Below the pieces are notes generated by a model that made no database searches, had not been told where the DNA came from, and was given only the letters and a program-made list of their open reading frames with translations. From assembly GCF_008831285.2 (NCBI RefSeq), contig NC_045141.1:7303353-7367352 (forward strand): 64,000 nt of DNA, read 5' to 3'. The number at the start of each line of letters is the position of its first letter. The first letter of the stretch is position 1. A program made the position numbers and the translations under genes. This DNA comes from Nymphaea colorata (Eukaryota; Streptophyta; Magnoliopsida; Nymphaeales; Nymphaeaceae). Below are positions 1 to 18,100 of this stretch, piece by piece.

Positions 1-99
1 TTATTCTAAATGTGGTGTAGTGTTTGAGAAAATTTTGAAAATTTGATGTTGCAAGATTTTGAGAAAGTTTTGAAGAATCATTTGAAAGTGTAAAACATT
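1..99 (+). repeat. Left arm of inverted repeat
   Basis: The first 99 bases are the reverse complement of 739-836 with about five mismatches by eye, roughly 95 percent identity. The arm begins exactly at the first base of the window, so it very probably continues upstream. The spacer between the arms is about 640 bp. Confidence 0.85.
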
Positions 100-640
100 T
101 TGATTTGGGAAATCTTGAGTGGGAAAATCATTTGGAAATCTTTAGAAATCACTTTGTGATGTTAAGTGAATGTGAATGTATGAATACATTGATCCTACAT
201 GATTATAATGATATCATTCATTCATACTATGACATTCATCTAAAAGCATTCCTACCACCACATACATCTAAAATTTTATTTTTTTTTTCATTTATAAGAT
301 TGTCATAAATATTGTTAGAAAATGAGAAAAGTGTTTGAAAATAGAATGAGGTTGTAGACCATCGAGCATGATTCCAACATTGGGTCATTACTTGAGTTTT
401 GGTCTTGATGAAGTTGGAAAATAAACAATTAAAACCTTAAATCATAAGAAAAAAATATATTTGAAATAATGGAAAAGATGAAAGACTTTCATAGAGAGAA
501 AGAGGGAAAAAGAGAGAGAAAATGAGATTCTAAAATCACAAAATAGAAGATTTGTAAAAAGAGAGAGAGATACGTATAAATATACATGCTTATATGTATA
601 TATATACATATGTATATATATATATGAAAGTTTTATGAAA
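1..640 (+). repeat. Unclassified interspersed repeat, copy 1
   Basis: This AT-rich block is collinear with 36541-37330. Shared stretches include the segment around 190-275 (matching roughly 36930-37016) and the segment around 350-415 describing a conserved non-coding run (matching roughly 37070-37135). No transposase or polyprotein domain is visible, and the short ORF at 105-308 is not conserved as a frame. The window opens inside the repeat, so its true left end is not seen. It could be part of a long LTR or of a non-autonomous element. Confidence 0.7.
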
Positions 641-738
641 AGAAAGTATCAAATAGAATGGAGAGGGAGAAGAATATTTTAGAAAAAGAGAGAAAGAGAG
701 AGATTTTAGAGAAAAAACGATTTTTAGAGACATCTTGA

Positions 739-960
739 ATGTTTTACACTCTCAAATGATTCTTCAAAACTTTCTCAAAATCTTGAAACATCAAATCTTC
801 AATATTTTATCAAACACTACACCACATTTAGAATAAAAAAGATGCTTAAGCCAAAACAAAATGTATCAAGAATAAACATAGCCCTTGTATTGATTACCCC
901 CGATAAAGGCGCTGGGAATGGTCGATCCTCGTACCGACGGGTGAGTCCCTTTCTCTCTTA
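739..960 (-). repeat. Right arm of inverted repeat, extended
   Basis: Bases 739-836 mirror the left arm. Bases 837 to about 960 have no partner inside the window on the left, but on the reverse strand they match 36440-36545 of the second repeat copy. The arm is therefore an inverted copy of the 5' part of this repeat family, which gives a head-to-head arrangement. Confidence 0.75.
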
Positions 961-6894
<5,934 letters not shown>

Positions 6895-6902
6895 ACTAAA
6901 AT
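6895..6902. repeat. Target site duplication, left (ACTAAAAT)
   Basis: This 8-bp sequence is repeated exactly at 8301-8308, immediately outside the two terminal inverted repeats. It marks an insertion with an 8-bp staggered cut. Confidence 0.85.
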
Positions 6903-8300
6903 CTAAGTCACCATGGTGCGGCAGAAATGGACCCGCACCCGTGTTGATGCGATGAGGGTGCTGGTGCGATCCAGATTCACACCCAAACTGCACCTGCTCA
7001 AGGAGGTGGCACCCAAACCGCACCGGGAGAAAGGAGATATGGGGTAGACGTGGATGAGAGGCTGGATGTCGCAGGTAGCTGCGATGGAAGGGGCGAGGTC
7101 AGAGGGAAGGATGACGGTGACGGAGATGCCGCGAGAGGCAAGCTGGAGGGAGAGAGACTAAGACATCATGGGTGAACAGGGTGAGAGATGGCGGTTCTCT
7201 GAAACCCTCATGCAAAGGCAGAAGAAATGAAACCATCTGCCTCTACACAGAGCTGCCTCTGCATAAAGAGTTTCAAAGAGCGAACCCTCTGAAACCCTCT
7301 CTCTCTAAAGGGTTTTAGAGAAACCCTCTCCAGTGGGGAGAGAAAGACATAGGGAGAGACCTCCGGTCCGTCACTGGTTTGGTTTTGCGCGAATAGAGGA
7401 AGATGAAGAAAATAGAGAGAAGAAAAAGACAAAATATCAAAAAAGAAACATCGAACCCACCTGAAAACGATTTGGGTTAGAAGAGAGACCAGCCGAGAGG
7501 AGAGAGAAGAGCCGAGAGGAGAGAGAAGAGAAAGGAGGAAATGAAAAAAGAAAAAGTTTGAATCCTGTGGTTAGAATGAAAATTTTCATTCCACCCCACC
7601 CTTTTACATATATTTTTAAAATAGTCAGACATCCTTTAATAAACATTACCTATATGCCTAAATAATTTTAAGAAAATTTCAAAACACCATTCCTTTCCAC
7701 GATTCTAAGAAATAAATTTCTGTAAACTTCATTCTATTTCTACATTTCCAAGGCATCAAACTGGCCTAAGGAATTAAAATTCTAGATCCAGGTGCAATGG
7801 TTATATTTTCAATCCCTAATTTGATTAAACTGGAATGGATTTCAAACGGACAAGAAATCCATAATTAAAGTTATGGATCCAGATGTAGTGATTAGATTTG
7901 CAATCTCTAGTTGAATTAAATTAGAGTGAATTTCAAATATCTGAATTTTGTTTCCAAACCTATACGAAAACTCTAGGCAAGCAAATCTGCCCATAAGGGC
8001 CTGACGGCCTCCTATCAGATATTACTTGCCCTAGTCCGATCTGGTAATATAAACTCTGTGGGATCGGATGTTACTTATTAAAGCAGATATCTAAGTTTGG
8101 ATATTTGTATGAATCTCATATAATATATATTATATATAATGTTTACAATTTTTTGTCACATATATATATATATATATTATAATAATAAATTAATAATAAT
8201 AATAATAAATACCATCGTCGCACCGCCGCACCGCAATTTTTTGAGATGTGCCGTACCGGCACCTGCACCCACACCAGCACCTCGCACCTTGGTGACATAG
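6903..8300. mobile_element. Non-autonomous hAT-like DNA transposon
   Basis: The ends form terminal inverted repeats. The left end reads CTAAGTCACCATGGTGCGG and the right end, reversed, reads CTATGTCACCAAGGTGCGA, with 16 of 19 positions identical. Exact 8-bp duplications flank it. An 8-bp duplication is typical of the hAT superfamily, which encodes a cut-and-paste transposase with an RNase-H-like fold. This 1398-bp element encodes no transposase, so it would need one supplied by another copy. Both subterminal regions are GC-rich and carry repeated GGTGC/GCACC motifs, plausible transposase binding sites. The interior has a GA-rich tandem stretch near 7490-7530, a short TA tract (about 8160-8176) and an AAT run (about 8180-8208). 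The minus-strand frames at 7208-7432 and 7437-7646 show no domain. A Mutator origin is less likely because Mutator duplications are usually 9 bp. Confidence 0.75.
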
Positions 8301-8308
8301 ACTAAAAT
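8301..8308. repeat. Target site duplication, right (ACTAAAAT)
   Basis: Exact copy of 6895-6902, abutting the right terminal inverted repeat. Confidence 0.85.
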
Positions 8309-11300
8309 GTTGCAGGTTTAGGGAGTTTCAGCATACTTTAGTTTATTTTGCCACTCATATATAACAACATTACCAGCACACCATAATAAATCATTCATGA
8401 ATAAACTTCAAATAAGGACTCACTTGATTCACAAGAGCTACTGATTAATCATTCCAGCAGTCATGTACATAAAATTTTTCTTCCCCTGGGTTTTGACATC
8501 ATCTAAAGAGAATTAAACAAGACAACTACACCATCATCTTTATAGGAATATCATTAGAATGCCTACGTCTACAAGAAACAGAAACTTGTATCCAACCTTT
8601 TTTGCTCTTGTTATTGATAGCCTTCAAGACACAATATCTAAAGATGTAGGGAAAATAATGTTAGGAATGCGGCAAACTAATTAAGAATAATGCTTAGAGA
8701 ATGATCCTTACAAGGACAAAGTATCCAAAAAAACAAATTAAATATAAAAAGGAAAGAAATGCCCATTGGCAAGGACCTTTCACTAGGGCATTCTCATAAA
8801 TTAATTTTCAAAAACCAGTTGACCAATTATGCAATTTGGAGGAAAAGTATGGCACTCTTAGAGCATATATGAAAGAGAAGTTGCTAAAGTGCCTCTTTTT
8901 TTTTATCCTCTAAAGAGAACAGTCTACAGTTTGGCAAGGAAAACAATCAGTGGGCACATGAAAGGGAATAAAGCTCCTCATATGATTGAAGTGCAGTTAG
9001 TGCTTAGATAACACAACTTACATTCTTGATTGCTTACAATAATGGGTTCTAAAAATCTAATGGGTAACCTTCAATCATGCATCAATTCAATAATACCTCG
9101 TGATCAAAGAATAGAGTAGATGAGTCAATAGCTGGTTTTCTCGATGATATAATCATTGGGAAACCGAGCCCTAGGTTTCTTGGAATAAGGAGAAGAAGAA
9201 CATAGTTTTAAATATTATTTAAAATCTGATAGCTTGCTTAGGGGGTTAAACGTTTCCACCTACTTTATGGAATCTCCTTTATTTCATTTTCTTTTATCAA
9301 TCAATGCAGCAAGTACCTAAAAAGGGCATCAGTGAATACGGTTTTAAAACGTAAAAGGGCTGGATGACATTCTTGCATTTTCATTATTCAAAGATAGCCT
9401 CAGATCCGTGCGGAAAAAATATGAGACCAACTTGTTATTTGCTAATTTCATTAGGCCCTCTTTTGTGCTGACCCATAAAACAAACTCGCAATAGATCAAG
9501 CCCTTTAAAGTTAATATATAGTATATAATTGGAATGCATTTTTCTTCGTGCTGGTCACCTAGTCACTTAAATTGGTGGAGAAAGTCAAGTCTCTTGGCAG
9601 ATATAATATTATGTTCGAAAAGCTTTTGATAGGATCAAATTTTAGTTTATCCTAATAATCTACTCCCTGAAAGTGGGTATAGTAAGCGAGCCAAGCTGCT
9701 TGGTCGTTTGCTCAGCAATTCTAAAGAACTGATCTAAACCCTTTTCCCCTTCTTTCCGATAAGCAAGTTGGGATTACGCACAATTCTTCTACATTAATTA
9801 TGCCGTCGAGATACATTCGGATTTTGAACTCTTATTTTCCTATAACTTGATGCTCTGACATCCAACCACGAGCCAGGTAGACAGAGCTCGTTAAACATGT
9901 TCTGAAACCCTCTGTCTCTTATTGGTTTGAGTTTGGATCATGTATCTCGAATTTGTTTATGAGCTGGCGCTTTGCTCGTTCTCAATATAAGTGATCAAGT
10001 TTGACCTTGCCAACCTTAGATCGTACAGCTTGTTTAACAGATTTATTTGTGAATCTTAAAAAAAAAAAAAGTCGCCCATTTGACAATTCCAAATAAAAAA
10101 ACCACATTGTAGGCATGAATATTAAGAGAAGAAACTTGGTTTTTAAGTGGTAAAATGTGCTAACATCTCAAACTACATTACATCTGATTATAGATCTGCT
10201 AGAAATCCCATATCTGATTCTGAAAAGATGTCTGAATTTTCAAATGTGGCTCACGTCTGAACATCATTCCGCTTCTTAATTTAATGATCTCTGCCCAACA
10301 ATGAATGGTCGAGTTCTTATTAAACAAAGTTTGGAACTAGCACCCATCCATCTGCGTGATTAGAGCCTGTAACTCAAATCTTCAACCATCAGCAACAGAC
10401 GATCAAGCATATTATATTGGAAAATATCTGCTTCAAGCTAGAGGACTCAATGGTCAACCAACATTATACATAACTGAGTGATCACTGTTTAACAGATGTG
10501 CTTAATTGAAGTGTGCTGATAAATGGTAGGTAATAAACCCTGAGTTTCATGACGAAGTGATTTGTGACTGCTAAAGAACGTGAATTTCTAACTTGTTGCA
10601 AGATTGCATCATAGCTTAATGCTTAACGAAGATTTCTAACAGAAGATAAACAGCATAAAAATGGGCAATCTGATGCCGGTCAACAATTTTCACAGTTTTG
10701 TGCATTGGAAGTTACTTTTCTTGGTAATCTTTCAACATGCACCTCATTGACGGCTTCGAAAGTTTCAGGTGGCTATTAACACGCTTGACTGAACTGGGTA
10801 CCCATATGAAATATATAGAGAAACTATGTCCTTATCCATATATTTCAATCAGTTCTCCATGGTTGGTCCTGGATTACATTGGGCAGTTGAAGCTATGTCA
10901 AGCTTAGCCCCATAAAATTGTTCGTTTACTCCAATGGCGTGGGGAATCGCCGAGTTTTCTGAATGTTTTGGAGGTGCTTTGATCTCCTGCTGTCCGTTCC
11001 TAAGGAACTATAGTTTGTTCCTCACTAAAACACAGACAGAACCGAGATAAGCCCTCATTCAGTCCAATCGGAATCCAGCTGAGGTTGACATTGTCCTTCA
11101 TTGAGGTGATCCAAGGTAAGGACGAGTAACAGAAAATCATCACCAATAATTTGCACTGTCAGCAGAAAACATCAACGACAACAAAAATGTTGGTTCATCT
11201 TGTTGAATAATTGACGTGATTGTTGATGTCAAGATGAAAGAATAGGTTGAACAACTGATGCAACTGAGTACAATATCATATTTGTAAAATTAATTTCACA

Positions 11301-11438
11301 TGATATCAAGGAGACTCTTATACAATAAAAGTTACTACTTCACAGATGCAGTGCAACAGCACGTAACTGCCCATTGCCTTTAGGAGGAATAAGGGAACCT
11401 CCAAACCAGATTTCCCAACTAGATGAAGTGCGACACGT
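8309..11438. other. No gene recognised
   Basis: Intergenic sequence downstream of the bHLH gene. No frame above background, no RNA gene and no named repeat is apparent. Confidence 0.5.
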
Positions 11439-12103
11439 GTGTTACAATTGATGCAGGCCAAAGGAATCCTGCATTCCAACTTTTGCTTCTTATTTTCAAG
11501 TAAAGAGTATCGTTGCTATGCAATGCATACATTAGAGGAAATAAGCACGTCATTTGTGTACCGGAAATCATCAGTTAAATATCAATATTTGAACCGCATA
11601 CTTCATTTACAGACACTAAGGGAAGCACAATCGACACTACATGTGCAGCCAATCCTAGAAGCACGAACCCCTCTCTATTGCTCCTGTATACAAATTTGAA
11701 GTCAAACTCGTCATTTCTTCTACCTAAAATCGAAGAACAAAGAATGTTCTAGGCACTTTTGCAGGAGAGAATATTCAGCTGATCCTTTTTCCAGGAAAAC
11801 GTTTCCTCCCAAACAAATAAAATTTACACCAAACAGGCTGAAGATGTAGATGCCTAAACTGCAAGAAGAAAAAGCTTCTGTTCACCGTAACATATCCTTC
11901 TGATACTGGAAAAGGTACTAAATTGAGGTTAGGAGGCACCAAGTCAGACAATTCTCACTTGCCAACATTCAAGCTATCTGCACAGAGATGTAAGATTATA
12001 AAATGTGAATTTAGAAACATCACTAAAATCAGGAGAAGGCAGATCTTGAAACCAACAACTACAAATATTTACCATTCTTTTCCAGAATGTGACAATGTTC
12101 CAG
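11439..12103 (-). other. Probable 3' UTR and downstream region of the bHLH gene
   Basis: This stretch follows the inferred stop codon of the minus-strand bHLH gene. Plus-strand frames at 11439-11699 and 11923-12204 are antisense shadows with no domain. The polyadenylation site could not be fixed from sequence alone. Confidence 0.4.
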
Positions 12104-14059
12104 CTATGTATCCCATCTCAACGATATACCCTGAAGCTCATCATTGCAGGTATTGGGTACCTATTGTCGTAATTCTTTCATCAATACAAACAAACAGTAT
12201 GTAAGGCCAAATAAACATGTAGAAACTTAAAGACATTTTGGTGTACCTGATCCATTTGGAATAACTCAGAGTTCATACTACTTTTCCGTGTATCTCCACA
12301 GTTCTTCAAGCACTGCATTACATCAGTTCCTGATTCTATTGATTCCAGGGGATACCCATTGATAGGATAAGTGGAATTAATGTTATGTATAAAACCAAGA
12401 GCATCAGAAATGCTGCCATCTGAATGAAAGATCTGCAAATGGTAAAAAAGAATGAGTCATTTGAATTTATGAGTCACAAGATATTTCTTTTCTAGTGCCT
12501 TACATCCTTTAAGAGAGTTCCTTCAACATCAATGTGAGGAATTACAGTAGCAAGCTTCATAGAGAGAAACTGAAAAACAGAAACATTATTGTTAATCTGA
12601 TGAAAAACGATAGATACGCATAGTTCAACTTGGGGCTAGACAAAAGCGCAGTGGTCCATGCGTTAAAAAAGGAGGAAACAAAGAACACACCTCAACTTGC
12701 CGTTGCAGTGATTGCACATAGTTAATTATCTCATCAAGCATCACAGCTTTGCCAGTGACCTACATTATTCAACAAGATAGGTGTCGATATGTAAATCCCG
12801 GCAGACTAGTGGAACAACAATAGAATCTATGAACGCATAGTCAGTAAACAGAAGCATCTAAAACAAATCCGTCCGATACCTTGTTGCAACCTGGGACAAG
12901 ATCTTGAAGGAATCTCATTCTCTCGCTTATCTTCTCCCTTCTTACCTACGTTAAAAGAACAATCAGTCAGTTATACGATGGTTCGTTGATGCCCACAGAT
13001 AATCTCAAGATTCTTACTCTTTCTGCAAGGCTGTGGCTGTTGGTTGCTTGCCCACGTCTCGCTCTTATATGAATATAGTCCTCCATCGGAGCATCAACAT
13101 TTTGACTCTGATCCTGAGATTGCCTGGCATTGGACTTGCTAAGATCATCACGGATGTCCCGTTCTTTCTGCATTTTCATGGACTCATTTGAAAATTTTGA
13201 ACCATGCTTTGGTTGGTCTGACTCAATTCTCTAAAATGAGTAACAAAAGAAATCAAAAATCACTCCAAAGAACAAACTGCACAAGAAACAAAGAATATAG
13301 CCATAGTATAGAAACAGAAATAACAGATGGGTTACTCGACAAATCATTAGCCAAATAGACAGAGAAGTGTACAGTTGTCACCTGCGCCTTGTTGAAATTT
13401 GAGTTGGACTCGAGAACGAGACAATCAGGCACCCTCATCCTCTTTTTCCCATCTGAGAGTGACTTCGGGTCGCTATTCGCGACATTCTGTTCTTCCTTCT
13501 GGTCAGCAGGATCATAGTCCAGGCCTTCACATTCTCCGTCAGAAGCCTGAACTCTGCTCCTTGGGTTTTCCGGAGATGGGTTGACGCTGCAACATTGATT
13601 GGGAGTCCCTAGATGATAATCTGCAGGAGGTACTGTAGACACCGTGGTACTACTCTCCACAAGACAGAAATTGTTTATGTTAGCAGGATATGTGCCACTC
13701 AGAAGGCAAGAAATGGAAGGGGTACGTCCAACCAAAGGTGAACTAGGATGATGATGAACCACATTTACGCAGGGCAGGTGTTCAAGGGCAACAGCATTCA
13801 GTGGATTAAATGTGCTGTGATGACGAGCAGTCACCTTTTCGGTAAAACCAGCATTTTCATCCACCGGCACCAAAGAATCCCAAGTCGAAAATGATTGCAG
13901 CATTTCAAGAGAAGAGCAAGACACAGATGCATTTGAGGGCGTCGCCATCTCCATATTTGTTTCAGGAAGTAAGCCTAAAAATCTACTTCGTGTTGGTGAA
14001 CACGGAGGGATCCCATTGCTCTGCTCAAAGAGAAGCTCAACATTGCCGATAGAACCCAT
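12104..14059 (-). CDS. bHLH transcription factor, BIGPETAL/CIB/bHLH49-62-78 type
   Basis: Seven coding exons on the minus strand join in frame with GT-AG borders: 14059-13382, 13230-13018, 12945-12880, 12759-12691, 12569-12504, 12432-12247, 12160-12104, about 444 residues. The first 226 residues are Ser/Pro-rich and end near a basic KKRMR patch (205-209), a possible nuclear signal. Residues 282-351 are the bHLH domain. The basic region reads [19 protein letters not shown] and holds the His292-Glu296-Arg300 triad that contacts E-box/G-box DNA in this family. Helix 1, the PGCNK loop and a helix 2 with [20 protein letters not shown] follow. The small 66-69 nt exons across the bHLH match the usual gene structure of the group. 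Family members are nuclear dimeric regulators of growth, brassinosteroid or blue-light responses; the target here is inferred only by family. I chose the ATG at 14059; an in-frame ATG at 14128 would add 23 Cys/aromatic-rich residues and looks less likely. The last exon appears frameshifted relative to family C-termini. Confidence 0.9.
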
Positions 14060-15127
14060 GGTGTAGAAATCCAACGCCACCCAACAGAATATATGGTGCA
14101 AACTGCAGGCACACGAGAATTCCTCCAACTATGAGCCTGAAAAAGGTGATGTGGACAAACCACAGTCCTTCCTCAATCAACCAAGAATGAGCACACCAGA
14201 ACTGGTACCAAACAAGAAAAGGTACGAGGACAAGGGTATGAATTTAAAGCAAAGGAGGTGGTTTGACTGGGAAAAGAAGCTCACGGCAATTTCTTGCAAG
14301 GCTCAACAACGAACAACCAACCAACGCAGCTTTATGTTTTTCAGAATACCAAGATGTGTCAAAGGTAAAGTATCCTTGTTAGACAGCATCTAGTACAGAG
14401 AAAGTAAGTGAATTCCATGCAACAACCGTATGATTTTACTTTAGATAGAGATGGTTAAACTTTGACGGTCACCATCCAATGACACGCATTAAAATAGAAA
14501 AAGAGAAAGGGGAAAAAAGCACGGGTTAACCGCATAAAGGGACAAGCAAAAAAGAGTGCGACAATAACAAACAGCTCATTAGATCAAGTTAAAAAGCAAG
14601 GCAGATTCCATCTTTCGTCCACAAGTGTCCTCCGTCACTTTCAACAAAACCAATAATTGAAATAAGAAGAGAATCACAAAGCCACTTAAAACGTATGGAA
14701 AAAGCCAGACATACTCAATTTCTGTCAAGGACAACGACCGAAAGGAGAAGATCAGAAAACAAGCACATACTCAATTTCTGATTCAAGCTAGATGGGGATC
14801 TTGATTCAAACAAGGACGTGGTATTTTCTCCAAATTTTGTTGCCAGAAAGGGATTGAAAGAAAGGACTCCAGTCACTCCTACAAACAAAACAGAAACAAC
14901 GCGGAAAACCCAGAAACGAAAAGAGCAAAGGAAAAACCATACATGCCGAAGCCCGAAATTCGACTATGACCGAAGAAAAAGAATTGTGCTTGGATTGGGG
15001 AGGATGCAAAAGGATAACAAGATCTCGAACTCTGGGTAAAGTTTGCAGAGATGAGGTGGGTTGTAAGCTCAACCTGCCAAAGGATGGAGACTCTTTGGGG
15101 TGACATAACTGCGGCTTTATGCCCTCC
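14060..15127 (-). other. Probable 5' UTR and proximal promoter of the bHLH gene
   Basis: The region between the chosen start codon and the TATA-like element. ORFs on both strands at 14151-15292 overlap one another in different frames, have no domains, and look like chance frames. A 5' UTR intron is common in related genes but I could not fix its borders. Confidence 0.4.
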
Positions 15128-15137
15128 AATATATAAG
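15128..15137 (-). promoter_or_regulatory. TATA-like element upstream of the bHLH gene
   Basis: On the minus strand this reads CTTATATATT in a locally GC-richer context, about 1.07 kb upstream of the chosen ATG. A transcript start about 30 bp downstream, near 15100, would be consistent. This is inference from motif and position only. Confidence 0.35.
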
Positions 15138-18100
15138 CTTCTCCACAACCTAAATTTGGTCAGCTTTATTCTCTGCAAGTACGCATGCATTGTTGATCCT
15201 TTGGCAAGGCAAAAAAAGAGAAAACTCAGGAGGGGGAAACAAGGGAGGAAAAAAAGTCGAAGCACAAAAAAAGGGCAAATAAAATAATACAAGTGGAAAG
15301 TGGAAACATTTCTGTTTTGAACAAATTTAATTAACTATTCATGGTGTTTGTTGATCTGTATGGTTGGCTGTTTCCCATTTGCATGCAACTATGCAACCCA
15401 TTGTTTTCCAAGTCCCTGTTTGAGTTCCAGTTGATCTTTTTTAATGTCTAGTGAAACCAACATCAATTGACTGGAGGCAGAAAGGGCTCTTTAAATTAGG
15501 ACGGCTGCAACTCGGTTTGGCTAGAGTGGGTCCTATAGGGTCTTATATGCAGAGTCGGTTTACGCTTTAGGTTTTGCCTTGCTGAGGCTAACAAGTCCTC
15601 TGGAGAAGTAAAGAGGAGAGCTTTGCTACTTTCAGTTGTATGGATCTCCTTTTCTTTCCTCCTCATCCCCTTCTGAAGGTACAAGTGGGTTGATCATGTG
15701 TCAGATTTTCTCAGGCTCTCTTCTTTATCAGGTCTAAAAAATGGGACTCAAGTCCCATCCAATTTAAAGTGGGTCTGGACCCGCAGCAAGCATGGGCTTG
15801 CTTCTTAGGTAGCTTGATCAGAAGCAGGGCAGCCATATTTCTGTCAAAAAACTACAAAACCATATGCACCAATATAAGAAACCATGGGTTTGGATTTCAT
15901 TTTGTCAATCACTTGTGAGTGAGAGGTTTGTCTGATCGTATGCATTTGGTAGGTAAGATGCTAAGGGTCATTGTTTACAATATAAAGTTCTGACTAGCTA
16001 TCAACTCACTAGGTGTTAGTAAATTAATTGTGGGCCATTAAATATGTAAGGTATTAGAAAAATATCTAACTCTTTTTTTTCCTCTTGCAGGATCCTTACC
16101 ATTTCTTTTTTTCTTTACAAATTGATATGAAGGACGCTCAAGAGTTAGTTTTACAAAAAAACCAACAGAGTATTTGGTGTACTCGAACTCAGAGGTAACT
16201 CTCTTATTTGAAAAATATTTATAGTTACTGTGAATAAACTGGCATATATATTGGTGAAAATTTATATTTTTTCATTCAAGTCTAAAAGTGGGCATCGGAC
16301 CTTGTACCAAATAGATAGTCAGGTACTCGGCCAGTGATGGGCGAGGCCTCGGTGGGCTATACAACCTGTGCGCCAGCCCAGTACAAAAAAACTAGAGGCC
16401 CCGGGTATTGGTGAGGCTCAACTCATCCTTCAAATCTCAGTTCGGTCATTTTTATTTTCTTCTCTCTCTCCATACATCATCTCAATATATCGTCTTGCTT
16501 GGCGAGACACCTTTGGCTGTCTGCATGTTTCAACCATCGTTTGTACCAACATGTACAAATTTCCTTTTGGTTAGAAAGTTTTTTCGTAAGTCCGATTGTA
16601 TCGAGACTCGGGCCGGGCCAACCCAGCCCTATTCAATTCTTACGTTCACTTGAACACCTTAATCAAAAGGAAAATATGGATGGAGATATCTCCACTTATT
16701 TAAAAGACACGGAGGATCTGAACTCCCGCTGGAGAGATTCCTTAAAATTTCTTTTAAAAAAAGCTAGAAATACAGTGAATGAAAGAATAAAAGAATGAGA
16801 AAACAACGGACCAACACCCTCCCCAAAAAGGTCAAAACCATTAAAACAGTCAAATAAGGACCCCAAAGTTGCTACATAGTGCCCTCCAGATCCCTAGCGT
16901 CCATTTCATTAACCTGAAAGCTAATGGCCGCAACTGACAAAACTCATCAATGCAACTAACTTGGCCAAAAACAAGCTACTTGTTTGAGTTAGAAATATTA
17001 AAAAAGTGAGGGTTCCAAAGCCAACACTTCTAATCCTCACTATTGGATTTAATCCTTACTGAAGATACATTTAGAGAGATCATGGGATGAAGAGTTCATT
17101 GGAAGATCATACGTCAATGGTAGAAAAAAGGGGTTGTGAGAGAATGAGAAGGGCAAATAGGAAGAGTTGGCAATGAGAGAAAAAGGGGGAGGCGAGCTGC
17201 GACTCTGGAAGGAAAGGGACTTGCACTAGATCACAAAACAATATGTAGAATACCACCTTAGAGTGTTCTTGTTGTTTAGTTAAGTTGTATTTAGCGTTGA
17301 ATTTAGACTGCAGGGATGTATGCAGAAGGATCCAAATTTGTATAGTCGGATCCAGGTTGATCCAAAACGATACAATTGGATCCAGGTCCATAAATCTATT
17401 TTCCCTTATGCAAAGGTTCATGCGGCCCATTATTCTGAAATATAATTGTGACATGAAACTTCCTTCAATTAGTTTCCTTTATGCCAGCTTTGTTTTCAGT
17501 TTAATTAATTTCCTGTTGCTTACTTTCAGTCCTTATTTTCCTCTATTTGCACGTGGACTTTTCAACTTCAGCCTCTTTTTTATGTGAAGTTCATCTTATT
17601 TCCTCTAGTTGTAGCTGACTATAGGGTTTAGGATGTGGTTCATCATTAGCTGTACATTCATATTTTACTTTGTAAACAAATGTAATACTTGGTTAATGCA
17701 GTTAGCATCTACATTTTAAATTATTCTACATTTTCCTTTTGAGATACCAATGTAATAGAGGAGCTTTAATCCTCCAGCCATCCATCCATCTAGCCTTTCA
17801 CAAGCGCAGCCTGAATTGCATCATGTGGGGCTGTGTGTGTCAGAGGCTAGAGGAGAAATCCACATTTTGCCTATACCAGACGCTTATATGCTACAGAACT
17901 CTATGAAAATTGTCTTAGCTTTCGAATCTTAAGAAGATTAGATGGTGGAGATTCAGTTGCAAAAAACAGAAAACAAACTGTATTTTAAAGAAGCCTAGAT
18001 ACACCTTAAAGGAGGAAACAATGTAAGTTTCGTTAATTGTAGCCCCTTTTCTCCTAATATATTGTTCTAGCATATTTTATTTCTTAAGATGGCAATATTC

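Noticed and set aside
14806-15292. Frames of 107 and 137 codons upstream of the bHLH gene
   Set aside because: They overlap each other in the leader/promoter region, have no domain, and sit across the probable TATA element.
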